Source: Rhizobium sp. BK316 (GTDB lineage Bacteria; Pseudomonadota; Alphaproteobacteria; Rhizobiales; Rhizobiaceae). Taken from it: DNA of 64,000 nt. The notes below the pieces were generated by a model, which was given only the letters and a program-made list of their open reading frames with translations, had not been told where the DNA came from and did no database searches. Made by a program: the position numbers and the translations under genes. The stretch spans positions 558,001 through 622,000 of the forward strand of contig NZ_JACHZR010000003.1 in assembly GCF_014193695.1 (NCBI RefSeq). The letters run 5' to 3'. Shown piece after piece: positions 16,901-25,879 of the stretch (the first letter of the stretch is position 1; each line of letters starts with the position of its first letter).

Positions 16901-17658
16901 CCTCATTCGAGGCCGATTACAGCAAGGCGCGCGTCCAGCCTTCGCCGAACCATGGCGAACGCGCTGACGGACGCAAGCCCGATATGATCCTGCTGCATTA
17001 TACCGGCATGCCGAGCCCGGAAGGAGCGCTTGACTGGCTCTGTCGGGACGAAAGCCAGGTCTCCAGCCATTATTTCGTGCATCCAGACGGCGAGGTCGTG
17101 CAGCTCGTGCCGGAGGGCCGCCGCGCATGGCATGCGGGCAAAAGTTTCTGGCACGGCGAGACGGATATCAACTCGCTGTCGATCGGCATCGAGATCGCAA
17201 ATGCCGGCCATCCGGGCGGGCTTCCGGACTATCCGAAAGAGCAGATCGCGGCGGTGATCGAATTATGTCGCGATTGCGGCGATCGCTGGTCAATCGCGCC
17301 TGAAAGGGTGCTCGGCCACTCTGATGTGGCTCCTGTGCGCAAGGTCGATCCGGGCGAAAAATTCCCCTGGGGCGAGCTGTATCGGGCCGGCGTCGGCCAC
17401 TGGGTAGAGCCGGCCGCCATCACTGGCGGACGCTTCTTCCAGCGCGGTGACCGTGGACAGCCGATAGAGGCGCTGCAATCCATGCTGTCGCTTTATGGAT
17501 ACAGCACTGAGATCACAGGCGAATTCAACGATAAGACGGCTGGTGACGTCGAAGCCTTCCAGCGGCATTTCCGCACCGAGCGGGTGGACGGGATCGCCGA
17601 TTTCTCGACGATCGATACGCTGCACCGCCTGCTTACGGCGCTGCCGCGATATTCCTGA
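16897..17658 (+). CDS. N-acetylmuramoyl-L-alanine amidase with peptidoglycan-binding domain (AmpD/AmiD type)
   Basis: A 253-residue protein. An Amidase_2 domain (about 10-165) shows the zinc-site pattern: His in ILLHYTGM, YFVHPDGEVVQLVPE, the WHAGKSFWHG segment, and GHSDVAPVRKVDPGEKFPW with the last His and Asp. A PG_binding_1 domain (RGDRGQPIEALQSMLSLYGY) follows at about 185-250. It cleaves the MurNAc-L-Ala amide bond of muropeptides or wall. No signal peptide is visible, so like AmpD it may act in the cytoplasm on recycled anhydro-muropeptides, though the binding domain would suit murein. Its ATG overlaps the TGA of the J-domain gene. Confidence 0.92.
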   Translation: MTSFEADYSKARVQPSPNHGERADGRKPDMILLHYTGMPSPEGALDWLCRDESQVSSHYFVHPDGEVVQLVPEGRRAWHAGKSFWHGETDINSLSIGIEIANAGHPGGLPDYPKEQIAAVIELCRDCGDRWSIAPERVLGHSDVAPVRKVDPGEKFPWGELYRAGVGHWVEPAAITGGRFFQRGDRGQPIEALQSMLSLYGYSTEITGEFNDKTAGDVEAFQRHFRTERVDGIADFSTIDTLHRLLTALPRYS

Positions 17659-17921
17659 TCTTCAATGGTTTCCGACATTGCCGATTTTCCATGTTTGAAT
17701 GCGAAATTCGGACTGCCACATCATTTCCCTATTATCTCCTCATTGCGATGGTCTAAGAACTTCCGCTAAGCGGCGCCGATGGTTGTTCCCAAGCTAAATC
17801 GAAGGCGTCATGTGAAACGATAAGAATTGCTGCGAAACCTGATCAGTCCTTGGTCGGGAATTCTCCATGACGGCGGGGCGCGCAGTCCGGCAATTCTTTG
17901 GGTCGGAGTGTTTAAGACTAC

Positions 17922-18539
17922 ATGAGAAAACTGATTGTTGTTGCTGCAGCATGCGTTGGCATGGTGCTGGCGGGAAATAGCTTTGCCTTTGCGAATGACT
18001 GGGGCGTAAGAGCCGATGCGCCCGTGAAGAAAGTGGAGCGCCCGCAGAAGACCGCGGAGCGCGTGCATAAGAAAGAGCGTCCGCAAAGGACTGCGCAGCG
18101 TGTGCAGAAGAAAACGGAGCGTCCGCTGAAGACGGTCGAGCGGCAGAGTGGCTATCCCGTCGCCGACGTTTCCGGCAATTCCTATTCCGCACTGATCAGC
18201 AAATATGCCAATCAATATAATGTGCCGGTGGCGCTTGCGACTGCTGTCATCCGTATCGAAAGCAATTTCAATCCGAGGGCGCGCGGCAGCCACGGCGAAA
18301 TCGGCCTTATGCAGATCAAGCCGGCGACGGCCCGCATGATGGGCTATTCCGGTAGTGCCAAGGGTCTGTTCGATCCGGAAACCAACATCAAGTATGGCAT
18401 GAAGTACCTGGCGACCGCCCACGATCTCGGTGGCGGGCAGACCTGCAATACCATCCTCAAATACAATGCCGGCCACGGCGCGACGCGCATGAACCCAGTC
18501 TCAAAATCCTATTGCGGCAAGGTTCTTGCGATGCTCTGA
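17922..18539 (+). CDS. secreted SLT-domain lytic transglycosylase with basic repeat region
   Basis: A 205-residue protein with a clear signal peptide (MRKLIVVAAACVGMVLAGNSFAFA). Residues about 30-75 are a strongly basic repeat of the pattern (K)KxERPxKTxxRV, three to four times, then the SLT domain (about 88-205): the catalytic Glu is in VIRIESNFNPRARG, with EIGLMQIKPATARMMGY and ETNIKYGMKYLATAHDLGGG. It should act in the periplasm, with the basic stretch perhaps binding anionic wall or membrane. The gene stands alone after a 260-base AT-richer gap. Confidence 0.92.
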   Translation: MRKLIVVAAACVGMVLAGNSFAFANDWGVRADAPVKKVERPQKTAERVHKKERPQRTAQRVQKKTERPLKTVERQSGYPVADVSGNSYSALISKYANQYNVPVALATAVIRIESNFNPRARGSHGEIGLMQIKPATARMMGYSGSAKGLFDPETNIKYGMKYLATAHDLGGGQTCNTILKYNAGHGATRMNPVSKSYCGKVLAML

Positions 18540-18620
18540 ACCGGAAGCGCTTTTCTCTGACAAACGTCGGATGATTCAGCGCGATTGCCATGTTATCGCT
18601 AGTCTTTAGCGAGGTGCGAT

Positions 18621-19796
18621 ATGGCAGTCGATTTCAGGTTCATCGTCATCGGTCGCGGTATGATGGGTGCCGCGGCCGCTAAATATTTGGCACGCCAGAC
18701 GGACGGCGTTGCCGTCATCGGTCCGGACGAGCCGGCTGATCGCAAGGTGCATGGGGGAGTTTTCGCCAGCCATTACGACGAAGGCCGTATCACGCGGACC
18801 ATCGATCCTGATTGCGACTGGGCGTTGCTCGCCAATCGCTCGATCGTACGCTATGGCGAGATCGCAAGCGAAAGCGGCATCGATTTCTATACGGAGGCGG
18901 GCTGCGTCGTTGTAGCGCCTCCCGAGAGTGCTTACCTCGCCGGTACACGGCAGGCCGCGGTTTCGCTCGGCGTCGAAACGACATCTTTCGATGAGGCTGG
19001 GCTGAAACGACGGTTTCCCTATTTCGCTTTTCCCGCCGGCAGTGCCGGCATTTTCGAAGCGAAGGGAGCAGGGCATATTAGCCCGCGGAAGCTCGTGAAG
19101 GCACAGTCGCTGCTTGCCGAAAAGGCGGGTGCGACCGTGATCCTCGACCATGCCGCCTCCATCCGCGAGGAGGGCCGGGTGGCCGTCGTGACCACGGCGG
19201 GCGGCAAGGTTTATCGCGCCGAGAAGGTGCTGCTGGCGGCTGGCGGTTTTTCCATTTCGCAGAATCTCTTGCCGCAATCCGTTGACATGACGGTTTATGG
19301 ACGCACCGTGACCCTATTCGAGGTGGCGGACGAGGATGCTCCGCGCCTTGCCGGCATGCCGTCGCTCATCCTCGAAGCGCCTGGCATCGACATCTATCTA
19401 TTGCCGCCGATCCGCTATCCCGATGGAAAGCTCTATCTGAAGATCGGCGGGGATCCCGACAATCTGGTGCTGAGCAAAGATACGGACATGCGCGCCTGGT
19501 TTCGCACGGAGGGACGCGAGGTTGCGCGCGAGCATCTGACTGATATCGTTGATCGTATTGTGCCGGAGCTTGGGGCGCGGTCCATTTCCTCCGCATCCTG
19601 CGTCGTCTCCTATACGAAGAGCCGCTATCCGATGATCGGCTATACGTCCTCGCCGCATATTGGAGTGCTGACGGGCTGTGCGGGGACCTCGGCCAAGAGC
19701 TCGGATGAAATCGGTAGGCTCGGAGCCGAACTGCTTCTTGCAGGCAGAATCAAGGACCAGGGCTACGCCACGGATTTCGCACCTTATTTCCGTTAG
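18621..19796 (+). CDS. FAD-dependent oxidoreductase, DAO/sarcosine-oxidase type
   Basis: A 391-residue protein with an N-terminal Rossmann motif IVIGRGMMGAAAAKYLA for FAD. The order of secondary segments, the EKVLLAAGGF strand and the C-terminal SCVVSYTKSRYPMIGYTSSPHIGVLTGCAGTSAKSS match the D-amino-acid oxidase/N-methyl amino-acid oxidase (DAO) superfamily. Such enzymes oxidise secondary or tertiary amines or amino acids, giving H2O2 or passing electrons on. The substrate is not identifiable. It stands alone, upstream of rnpB. Confidence 0.87.
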   Translation: MAVDFRFIVIGRGMMGAAAAKYLARQTDGVAVIGPDEPADRKVHGGVFASHYDEGRITRTIDPDCDWALLANRSIVRYGEIASESGIDFYTEAGCVVVAPPESAYLAGTRQAAVSLGVETTSFDEAGLKRRFPYFAFPAGSAGIFEAKGAGHISPRKLVKAQSLLAEKAGATVILDHAASIREEGRVAVVTTAGGKVYRAEKVLLAAGGFSISQNLLPQSVDMTVYGRTVTLFEVADEDAPRLAGMPSLILEAPGIDIYLLPPIRYPDGKLYLKIGGDPDNLVLSKDTDMRAWFRTEGREVAREHLTDIVDRIVPELGARSISSASCVVSYTKSRYPMIGYTSSPHIGVLTGCAGTSAKSSDEIGRLGAELLLAGRIKDQGYATDFAPYFR

Positions 19797-19844
19797 GCCT
19801 GTCCCCCATATTTCGTTGGCATTTGCGGGCTTCCTCGTTTAAGG

Positions 19845-20250
19845 GAGCCCCTGCCAGTTGGCCGGGCAGCCGCGCTTTACCAATGCCGAAAGGCGGTAGG
19901 GTGAGGAAAGTCCGGGCTCCACGGAAACACGGTGCCGGATAACGTCCGGCGAGGGCGACCTCAGGGAAAGTGCCACAGAAAGCAAACCGCCTGTCATGAC
20001 AGGTAAGGGTGAAAGGGTGGGGTAAGAGCCCACCGCATCTCCGGCAACGGATATGGCACGGTAAACCCCACCGGGAGCAAAACCGAATAGGGATGACGCG
20101 GTCGGCGAAAGCCTTCCGGCCTGTTTCTGGGTCAGTCATCCGGGTGGGTTGCGTGAGGCAGCGTGCAAGCGCTGTCCCAGATGAATGGCTGCCACGTTCC
20201 GGTTCGCCGGAGCCATACAGAACCCGGCTTACAGGCCAACTGGCGATTAA
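19845..20250 (+). ncRNA. rnpB: RNase P RNA (class A)
   Basis: The conserved P4 strand GAGGAAAGTCCGGGCTCC lies at about 19902-19920. The 5' stem GCCAGTTGGCC (19853-19863) pairs with GGCCAACTGGC (20234-20244), closing P1. Internal conserved pieces include GTGCCACAGAAA, GGTAAGGGTGAAAGGGTG and AACCCCACCGGGAGC. It is the catalytic RNA that matures tRNA 5' ends. The ends are approximate. In rhizobia and relatives rnpB commonly lies just before mraZ, as here. Confidence 0.95.
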
Positions 20251-20400
20251 CTTCTGCGACGTCCGTATTGCAGCGGAATCCGATTTCTTCCCCATCAAGT
20301 CATTGAAATGTCGGGAATAGAGGCAAGGTCTCATGGATCTTGTCCGGCTGGATTTCCTGTTCCCGAGAGGGACTTCAGGCAGCGTTTGAGAATCGCTTTC

Positions 20401-20415
20401 CTAACCCTTTGTTAA
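20401..20415. promoter_or_regulatory. CtrA-like site (one mismatch)
   Basis: CTAA-N7-TTAA; the alphaproteobacterial CtrA consensus is TTAA-N7-TTAA. A further TTAA follows at 20418. It is placed upstream of the MraZ operator. Confidence 0.4.
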
Positions 20416-20467
20416 ACTTAACAGCTTATAAATCTTTGATACTGCGCCCACCTCAAAATGGGCTCAT

Positions 20468-20501
20468 CCCATTGACGCCCATATGGTCCCATGCTATCCC
20501 A
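20468..20501 (-). promoter_or_regulatory. MraZ operator: four TGGG repeats with 10-bp period
   Basis: CCCA occurs at 20468, 20478, 20488 and 20498, so the minus strand carries four TGGGN units separated by exactly five bases. MraZ of E. coli binds tandem TGGGN repeats with 5-nt spacers upstream of its own gene. Exact periodicity over four units makes chance unlikely. The array lies about 175 bases before the mraZ start and implies autoregulation of the operon. Confidence 0.85.
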
Positions 20502-20677
20502 AATGCGCACTGCATCAGGGCAATCATCTGCCCATCCATCGCAAAGCAAAGGCGCCTTCCGGATCGGAAGCGTCGGGAGGATCTTGGTTCTTCCGGCTTG
20601 CGAAGCTGTGCCTGACTTTGAGGGTTTCGGGCGGCCTAGGGCATTCCGGGCTCTTTCGGAAACGGATGTTTCGTGTC

Positions 20678-21115
20678 ATGAGCCGCTTCCTTTCGAATGC
20701 GACCAACAGGATCGATACCAAGGGCCGGGTTTCCGTGCCGGCTGCGTTTCGTTCCGTGCTGGCGCAGCGCAACGTTCAGGAGCTTTACTGCTTCCAGGAC
20801 TTTGTGTTTCCGGCGATCAGCGTCGGCGGCTCGGATCTTCTGGAAAGGTTCGAGCGGCAGATTGCGGCGGAGGATCCGTTTTCGCCGGAGGCAAACGAGA
20901 TGTCGCTTCTCATTCATGGGGGCGGGGTCTTCATGAAGCTCGACGCCGAGGGGCGGTTGATGGTCACGGATTTCATTCGCGACTTCACCGGTATTTCGGA
21001 CGAAGTGACCTTTGTCGGTCGGGCGGACCACTTTCAGCTCTGGCAGCCGCAAGCATTCGCGGCCGTGCAGGCGCAGGCACGAGAGGAGCGCAAGCTGGCG
21101 GGCAAGCGTTCCTGA
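20678..21115 (+). CDS. mraZ: transcriptional regulator MraZ
   Basis: A 145-residue protein of two AbrB-like SpoVT/MraZ repeats. [25 protein letters not shown] at the start and [16 protein letters not shown] in the second half are the two DXXXR-type loops that bind DNA. MraZ forms rings and represses the division and cell-wall operon it heads. ATG at 20678 gives the usual alphaproteobacterial N-terminus; an in-frame ATG at 20666 with a GGAAACGG stretch upstream is also possible. Confidence 0.96.
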   Translation: MSRFLSNATNRIDTKGRVSVPAAFRSVLAQRNVQELYCFQDFVFPAISVGGSDLLERFERQIAAEDPFSPEANEMSLLIHGGGVFMKLDAEGRLMVTDFIRDFTGISDEVTFVGRADHFQLWQPQAFAAVQAQAREERKLAGKRS

Positions 21116-21132
21116 ACGAACGAGGGAATGGA

Positions 21133-22158
21133 ATGGCGGCGAATCCAGGCGGAGGTTCAACTGAAGCCGGTGGCGGACCGGTTCGCCACATTCCGGTTCT
21201 TCTCAAGGAAGTGCTTGCGGCGCTGGAGCCTTTTCCCGGCAAAGTCATCCTCGATGGCACTTTTGGTGCCGGCGGCTATACGTCCGCCATTCTCGATGCC
21301 GGCGCCGATGTGATCGCGCTCGATCGTGATCCGACGGCGATCGCAGGCGGCCAGGCGCTCGTCGCCGCGCATGGCGGTCATCTCAAGCTCATTCATTCGC
21401 AATTCTCGCAGCTTGCCGATCATGCGCCCGATAGCGGGCTTGATGGCGTCGTGCTGGATATCGGCGTTTCCTCCATGCAGATCGATGAGGCCGAGCGCGG
21501 CTTCTCTTTCCAGAAGAGCGGCCCGCTCGACATGCGTATGTCGGCCGCGGGCGTTTCTGCAGCCGATGTCGTCAACCGCGCCAAGGTGGCCGATCTCATC
21601 CGCATCTTCCATTATCTCGGCGAAGAGAGCCAGGCGCCGCGCATTGCGCATGCCATCGAAAAGCGCCGCATCGAAAAGCCTTTCGAGACGACGCGTGATC
21701 TTGCCGGCCTCATCGAGCTGGTGACGCCGCGCAAGATGAAGGACAAGATCCATCCCGCAACGCGCGTCTTTCAGGCGCTGCGCATCTTCGTCAATGACGA
21801 GCTTGGCGAGTTGGCGCAGGCGCTGTTTGCTGCCGAGCGGGCACTGAAACCCGGCGGTCGCCTCGTTGTCGTCACCTTCCATTCGCTGGAGGATCGTATC
21901 GTCAAGAAGTTCTTCTCCGATCGGGCCGGCAAGGCATCCGGTTCCCGCCACCTGCCGATAGCGCATGAGCGGGCCGCGACCTTCGAGCCTGTCGGCAAGT
22001 CGATGGTTTCGGCCAGTGAGGAAGAAGCCGAGATCAATCCGCGCGCCCGTTCCGCCAAGCTGCGCGCTGGCCAGCGTACCGTTGCACCCGCTGAGGCCGA
22101 GGACATGTCGCTCTTCGGATTCCCGAATCTCGCCAGTCTCGGAAAGCTTGGAGGTTGA
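21133..22158 (+). CDS. rsmH: 16S rRNA (cytosine1402-N4)-methyltransferase
   Basis: A 341-residue SAM methyltransferase (MraW/RsmH). Motifs seen: [27 protein letters not shown] (SAM site), [28 protein letters not shown] and [16 protein letters not shown]. It methylates N4 of C1402 in the 30S decoding centre. It starts 17 bases after mraZ, with GAGGGA upstream; the ATG at 21128 is out of frame. Confidence 0.97.
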   Translation: MAANPGGGSTEAGGGPVRHIPVLLKEVLAALEPFPGKVILDGTFGAGGYTSAILDAGADVIALDRDPTAIAGGQALVAAHGGHLKLIHSQFSQLADHAPDSGLDGVVLDIGVSSMQIDEAERGFSFQKSGPLDMRMSAAGVSAADVVNRAKVADLIRIFHYLGEESQAPRIAHAIEKRRIEKPFETTRDLAGLIELVTPRKMKDKIHPATRVFQALRIFVNDELGELAQALFAAERALKPGGRLVVVTFHSLEDRIVKKFFSDRAGKASGSRHLPIAHERAATFEPVGKSMVSASEEEAEINPRARSAKLRAGQRTVAPAEAEDMSLFGFPNLASLGKLGG

Positions 22159-22159
22159 T

Positions 22160-22600
22160 ATGCTGAGAACGTTCGATCTTGTGCTCATCGGCGTCATGAC
22201 GGCGGCAGCCGCCGTTACCTACACGATCAAGCACCGCGCCGAGCTGAAGCTCGAGGAAGTTCAGCGCCTCGAAGCGGAGATCAAGCTGGAGAAGGATACG
22301 ATCGACCTCCTGAAGGCCGATTGGGCGCTGCAATCGCAGCCGAACCGGCTGGAGCGCCTCGTCAATGCCTATAACGGCGAGCTGCAACTGCAGCCGACGG
22401 ATTCGACCGCACTTGCCCACGCGCGCGAGCTGCCGATGCTGAAGTCGCAGGTTCCTCCGCCTGACGTTACTGAAGCTAAGGCTGGAGACGCCAAGGCAGG
22501 CGCTAAGCTGGGTGTTGCTGCCAAGTCTCAGCCGATCCCGATGCCGGCGCCGCGAGAGGCCGAAGACGCGGACCAGATCGAAACGGGAGCGGTGGAATAA
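22160..22600 (+). CDS. ftsL: cell division protein FtsL
   Basis: A 146-residue bitopic protein: short cytoplasmic N-terminus, one helix (FDLVLIGVMTAAAAVTY), then a coiled-coil-like periplasmic segment rich in Glu/Leu/Lys (AELKLEEVQRLEAEIKLEKD) and an Ala/Pro-rich tail. FtsL works with FtsB and FtsQ to activate FtsWI. Sequence is poorly conserved, so the call rests on topology and position between rsmH and ftsI. GGAGG at 22150-22154 supports the start; the stop overlaps ftsI. Confidence 0.9.
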   Translation: MLRTFDLVLIGVMTAAAAVTYTIKHRAELKLEEVQRLEAEIKLEKDTIDLLKADWALQSQPNRLERLVNAYNGELQLQPTDSTALAHARELPMLKSQVPPPDVTEAKAGDAKAGAKLGVAAKSQPIPMPAPREAEDADQIETGAVE

Positions 22601-24354
22601 TGTCCTTTCTTTCCCGCATCATGGTACTGAAGAGCCAGGCGCATTTTTCCGCCGGCGTCTACAATCGTTTCGGCGCCCCCTCCGGCATGGCGATCGAAGG
22701 CTCGCGCAAGCGCAAGGCCGGGCAGGCCAAGAGCCGCGTCGGCCTGCTCATCGTCGGCTTTACTGCCCTCTACGCCGTTATCGGCGCCCGTATGGTCGAA
22801 TATGCGATGAAGGAACCGGAATCCGTCTCCTCCATCCTGCCGCCCGACCGGCTGATGGCGTCGCGTCCCGATATTCTCGACCGCAACGGCGAAGTGCTGG
22901 CAACCGATATCCGCACCGTTTCGCTGTTTGCAGAGCCGAACAAGATCGTCGATACGGACGAGGCCGTCGAAAAGCTGCAGACGGTGCTTTCCGATCTCGA
23001 CGTCAAGGACACTTATAAGAAGCTCTCGAACCGCACCTCGCATTTCGCCTGGCTGCGCCGCCAGCTGACGCCGAAGCAGCAGAGTCAGATCCTGGCGCTC
23101 GGCATTCCCGGCATCGGCTTCAGGCCGGAAAAACGCCGTTTCTATCCGGGTGGCCCAACGGCTGCGCATATCCTCGGCTACGTCAATATCGACAACCGCG
23201 GCGTTGCCGGCATGGAAAAATATATCGACGATCAGGGGCTTGCCGATCTTGCCTCGGTCGGCATGACGAGCAACCAGTCGCTGGAACCGGTGCGCCTTTC
23301 GATCGACGTGCGTGTGCAGGCGATCGTGCGCGATGCAGTCATCAACGCCGTCAATAACTTCCAAGCCAAGGGCGCTGGTGCTGCGGTCATCAATGTGCAT
23401 ACCGGCGAGGTGCTGGGTATGGCGTCGGCGCCGGATTTCGATCCTAATAATCCGCAGGAAGGTGCCAAGGACGGTTGGCTCAACCGGATGACCAATGGCA
23501 CGTTCGAAATGGGCTCGACTTTCAAGACTTTCTCGTTGGCGATGGCCCTCGACACCGGCAAGGTGAAGATGACGGACAGCTTCGATGCCAGCAAACCAAT
23601 CTATATCGGCGGCTTCACCATTAAGGACTTTCACGGTCAGCGCCGCTGGCTGACGGTGCCGGAGATTTTCCAGTATTCGTCGAACATCGGTACGGCCCGC
23701 GTCATCGACATCGTGGGCATCGACGCCCAGAAAGATTACCTGACGCGCCTCGGTCTGCTGACCAAGCTGCAGACGGAGTTGCCGGAAGTGAAGATGCCGA
23801 GCCAGCCGCGCGTCTGGAAGAAGATCAACTCCATTACGATTTCCTTCGGTCACGGCGTTTCCACGACGGCGCTCCAGACCGGCGTTGCCGCGGCGGCGCT
23901 CGTCAATGGTGGTAAATTGATCGAACCAACGTTCCTTCCGCGTACGCGCGATCAGGCCGATCAGATCGCCCAGCAAGTCATCAGCAAGAAGACCAGCGAC
24001 GAGATCCGGTATCTGCTCGATTTCAATGGCTCAAAGGGGTCCGGGCGCGTAGCTCGCGTGCCGGGTTTCCAGGTGGGCAGCAAAACAGGCACTGCCGACA
24101 AGGTGGTCAATGGCCGCTATTCGTCAAACCTGAACTTTAATTCCTTCATCTCTGCTTTTCCGATCAACGATCCGAAATATGCCATCATCACTTTCTGCGA
24201 CGAGCCCAAGACCGGCGAAAAGGCCTATGGCGGTACGATCTCGGCGGGTACAGCAGGCCCCATCGCCCGCGAAATCATCCGCCGCGCCGCACCCATCCTC
24301 GGAGTCGAGCCGCAATTCGGCGAAGACGGCTCGGCCTTGTTGGTGTCTTATTGA
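22600..24354 (+). CDS. ftsI: septal peptidoglycan transpeptidase FtsI (PBP3)
   Basis: A 584-residue class B penicillin-binding protein. One N-terminal membrane anchor (VGLLIVGFTALYAVIGARMV), a dimerisation domain (SRPDILDRNGEVLATDI), then the transpeptidase with SxxK in GSTFKTFS, SxN in YSSNIGTARV and KTG in VGSKTGTADK. It cross-links septal peptidoglycan in complex with FtsW. Its ATG shares one base with the ftsL stop (TAATG). Confidence 0.97.
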   Translation: MSFLSRIMVLKSQAHFSAGVYNRFGAPSGMAIEGSRKRKAGQAKSRVGLLIVGFTALYAVIGARMVEYAMKEPESVSSILPPDRLMASRPDILDRNGEVLATDIRTVSLFAEPNKIVDTDEAVEKLQTVLSDLDVKDTYKKLSNRTSHFAWLRRQLTPKQQSQILALGIPGIGFRPEKRRFYPGGPTAAHILGYVNIDNRGVAGMEKYIDDQGLADLASVGMTSNQSLEPVRLSIDVRVQAIVRDAVINAVNNFQAKGAGAAVINVHTGEVLGMASAPDFDPNNPQEGAKDGWLNRMTNGTFEMGSTFKTFSLAMALDTGKVKMTDSFDASKPIYIGGFTIKDFHGQRRWLTVPEIFQYSSNIGTARVIDIVGIDAQKDYLTRLGLLTKLQTELPEVKMPSQPRVWKKINSITISFGHGVSTTALQTGVAAAALVNGGKLIEPTFLPRTRDQADQIAQQVISKKTSDEIRYLLDFNGSKGSGRVARVPGFQVGSKTGTADKVVNGRYSSNLNFNSFISAFPINDPKYAIITFCDEPKTGEKAYGGTISAGTAGPIAREIIRRAAPILGVEPQFGEDGSALLVSY

Positions 24355-24418
24355 GTGTGAATCAATATCGGTGTCGATTCGTAAGGGGCGGTCGACCTGA
24401 ACCAGAGAAGTGCATTCG

Positions 24419-25879
24419 ATGAAATTGCGGGACCTCGCCGGAAATGCGTTTCCGGAACTCAAAGCTGAACTCGAAGGGCCGGCCGGCGCGCTGGAGATTT
24501 CCGGTCTGTCTTCCGACAGCCGCAAGATCGCGCCCGGCATGGCTTTCGTGGCGATTGCCGGCTCCAAGGCCGATGGCGCAGGCTTCATTGCCGATGCTGT
24601 TGCCAAGGGTGCTGCCGTCGTCATCGCATCGCACGCAGTCGAAACTCGCGCGCCGGTTCTGGTCGTTGCCGAACCGCGCCGTTTCCTCTCCGTTGCCGCC
24701 TCGCGTTTCTACGGCCGCCAGCCGGCGACGATGGTCGCGGTGACGGGCACCGCCGGCAAGACCTCGGTTGCCTCCTTCGTCAGGCAGATCTGGGCGCAGG
24801 CCGGCCACGCTGCCGCCATGATCGGCACGACCGGCGTCGTTTCGCCGACGCGCAATGAATATGGCTCGCTGACGACGCCCGATACTGTATCGCTGCACCA
24901 GCTGCTTGCCGAACTCGCCGACGAGGGCGTCACGCATGCTTCGATGGAGGCCTCCAGCCACGGGCTCGACCAGTATCGCCTCGACGGCGTGAAACTTGCC
25001 GCCGCCGCCTTCACCAATCTCGGTCGCGACCATATGGATTACCATCCGACGGTCGAAGACTATATGGCCGCCAAGATGCACCTCTTCGACCGAGTGCTGC
25101 CGAAAGGTTCGCCCGCCATCATCTTCGCCGATGATCCATGGTCGGAGCAGGCGATCAAAGCGGCGACGGCTGCGGGCCATGACGTTCGCACGGTCGGGCG
25201 CAAGGGCGGCTATCTGACACTGAAGCGCGTCGAGCATTTCCGCCACAAGCAGGTTGCGGAAATCCATGCCGAAGGCGAGATCTTCGAGGTCGATATTCCG
25301 CTTGCCGGCGATTTCCAGATTGCCAATGCGCTGGTTGCCGCGGCCCTTGCCATGTCCACGGGCGTTCCGGCGAAGCTCGCGATGGCCGCGCTCGAAAAGC
25401 TGCAGGGCGCGTCCGGCCGCCTGGAGCTTGTCGGCCATACCAAGGACGGTGCGCTCGCCTATGTCGATTACGCGCATAAGCCGGACGCGCTGGAAAATGT
25501 GTTAAACTCTGTGCGTCCGTTCACAACGGGCCGCGTCATCGTCGTGTTCGGCTGCGGCGGCGACCGCGACCGTGGCAAACGACCGATCATGGGCGAGATC
25601 GCCTGCCGGCTTGCCGATGTCGTCATCGTCACCGATGACAACCCGCGCTCGGAAGTGCCGGCTGAGATCCGCGCCGAGATCATGGCGGCGGCGAAATGCG
25701 CTTCCGAAATCGGCGACCGCGCAAAGGCGATCCGCGAGGCGGTTCTGCAGCTGAAATCCGGCGATACGCTGATCGTTGCCGGCAAGGGACATGAAGAGGG
25801 GCAGACGGTCGGCAGCGTCACGCTGCCGTTTTCCGATCATGCCGAAGTGCGCAAGGCTTTGGAGGAGCGGGTACCATGA
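24419..25879 (+). CDS. murE: UDP-MurNAc-L-Ala-D-Glu:meso-diaminopimelate ligase
   Basis: A 486-residue Mur ligase. ATP site [12 protein letters not shown] near 112; substrate region [13 protein letters not shown]; the DNPR motif (VTDDNPRSE, near 406) that selects meso-diaminopimelate, so the wall is A1-gamma type. It adds the third stem residue to the nucleotide precursor. ATG at 24419 has AGAGAAG upstream; GTG at 24410 is an alternative. The stop overlaps murF. Confidence 0.97.
   Translation: MKLRDLAGNAFPELKAELEGPAGALEISGLSSDSRKIAPGMAFVAIAGSKADGAGFIADAVAKGAAVVIASHAVETRAPVLVVAEPRRFLSVAASRFYGRQPATMVAVTGTAGKTSVASFVRQIWAQAGHAAAMIGTTGVVSPTRNEYGSLTTPDTVSLHQLLAELADEGVTHASMEASSHGLDQYRLDGVKLAAAAFTNLGRDHMDYHPTVEDYMAAKMHLFDRVLPKGSPAIIFADDPWSEQAIKAATAAGHDVRTVGRKGGYLTLKRVEHFRHKQVAEIHAEGEIFEVDIPLAGDFQIANALVAAALAMSTGVPAKLAMAALEKLQGASGRLELVGHTKDGALAYVDYAHKPDALENVLNSVRPFTTGRVIVVFGCGGDRDRGKRPIMGEIACRLADVVIVTDDNPRSEVPAEIRAEIMAAAKCASEIGDRAKAIREAVLQLKSGDTLIVAGKGHEEGQTVGSVTLPFSDHAEVRKALEERVP

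Larger units (their letters stand above)
20251..20677 (+). other. leader region of the division/cell-wall operon
   Basis: A 427-base space between rnpB and mraZ. It contains a CtrA-like site (20401-20415) and the MraZ-type operator (20468-20501). From 20510 to the mraZ start I see no convincing gene or terminator, which would mean a long untranslated leader if the promoter is at the operator. Confidence 0.6.

Noticed and set aside
19830..20330. Short open frames over rnpB
   Set aside because: The segment folds and matches RNase P RNA at conserved positions; the frames are incidental.
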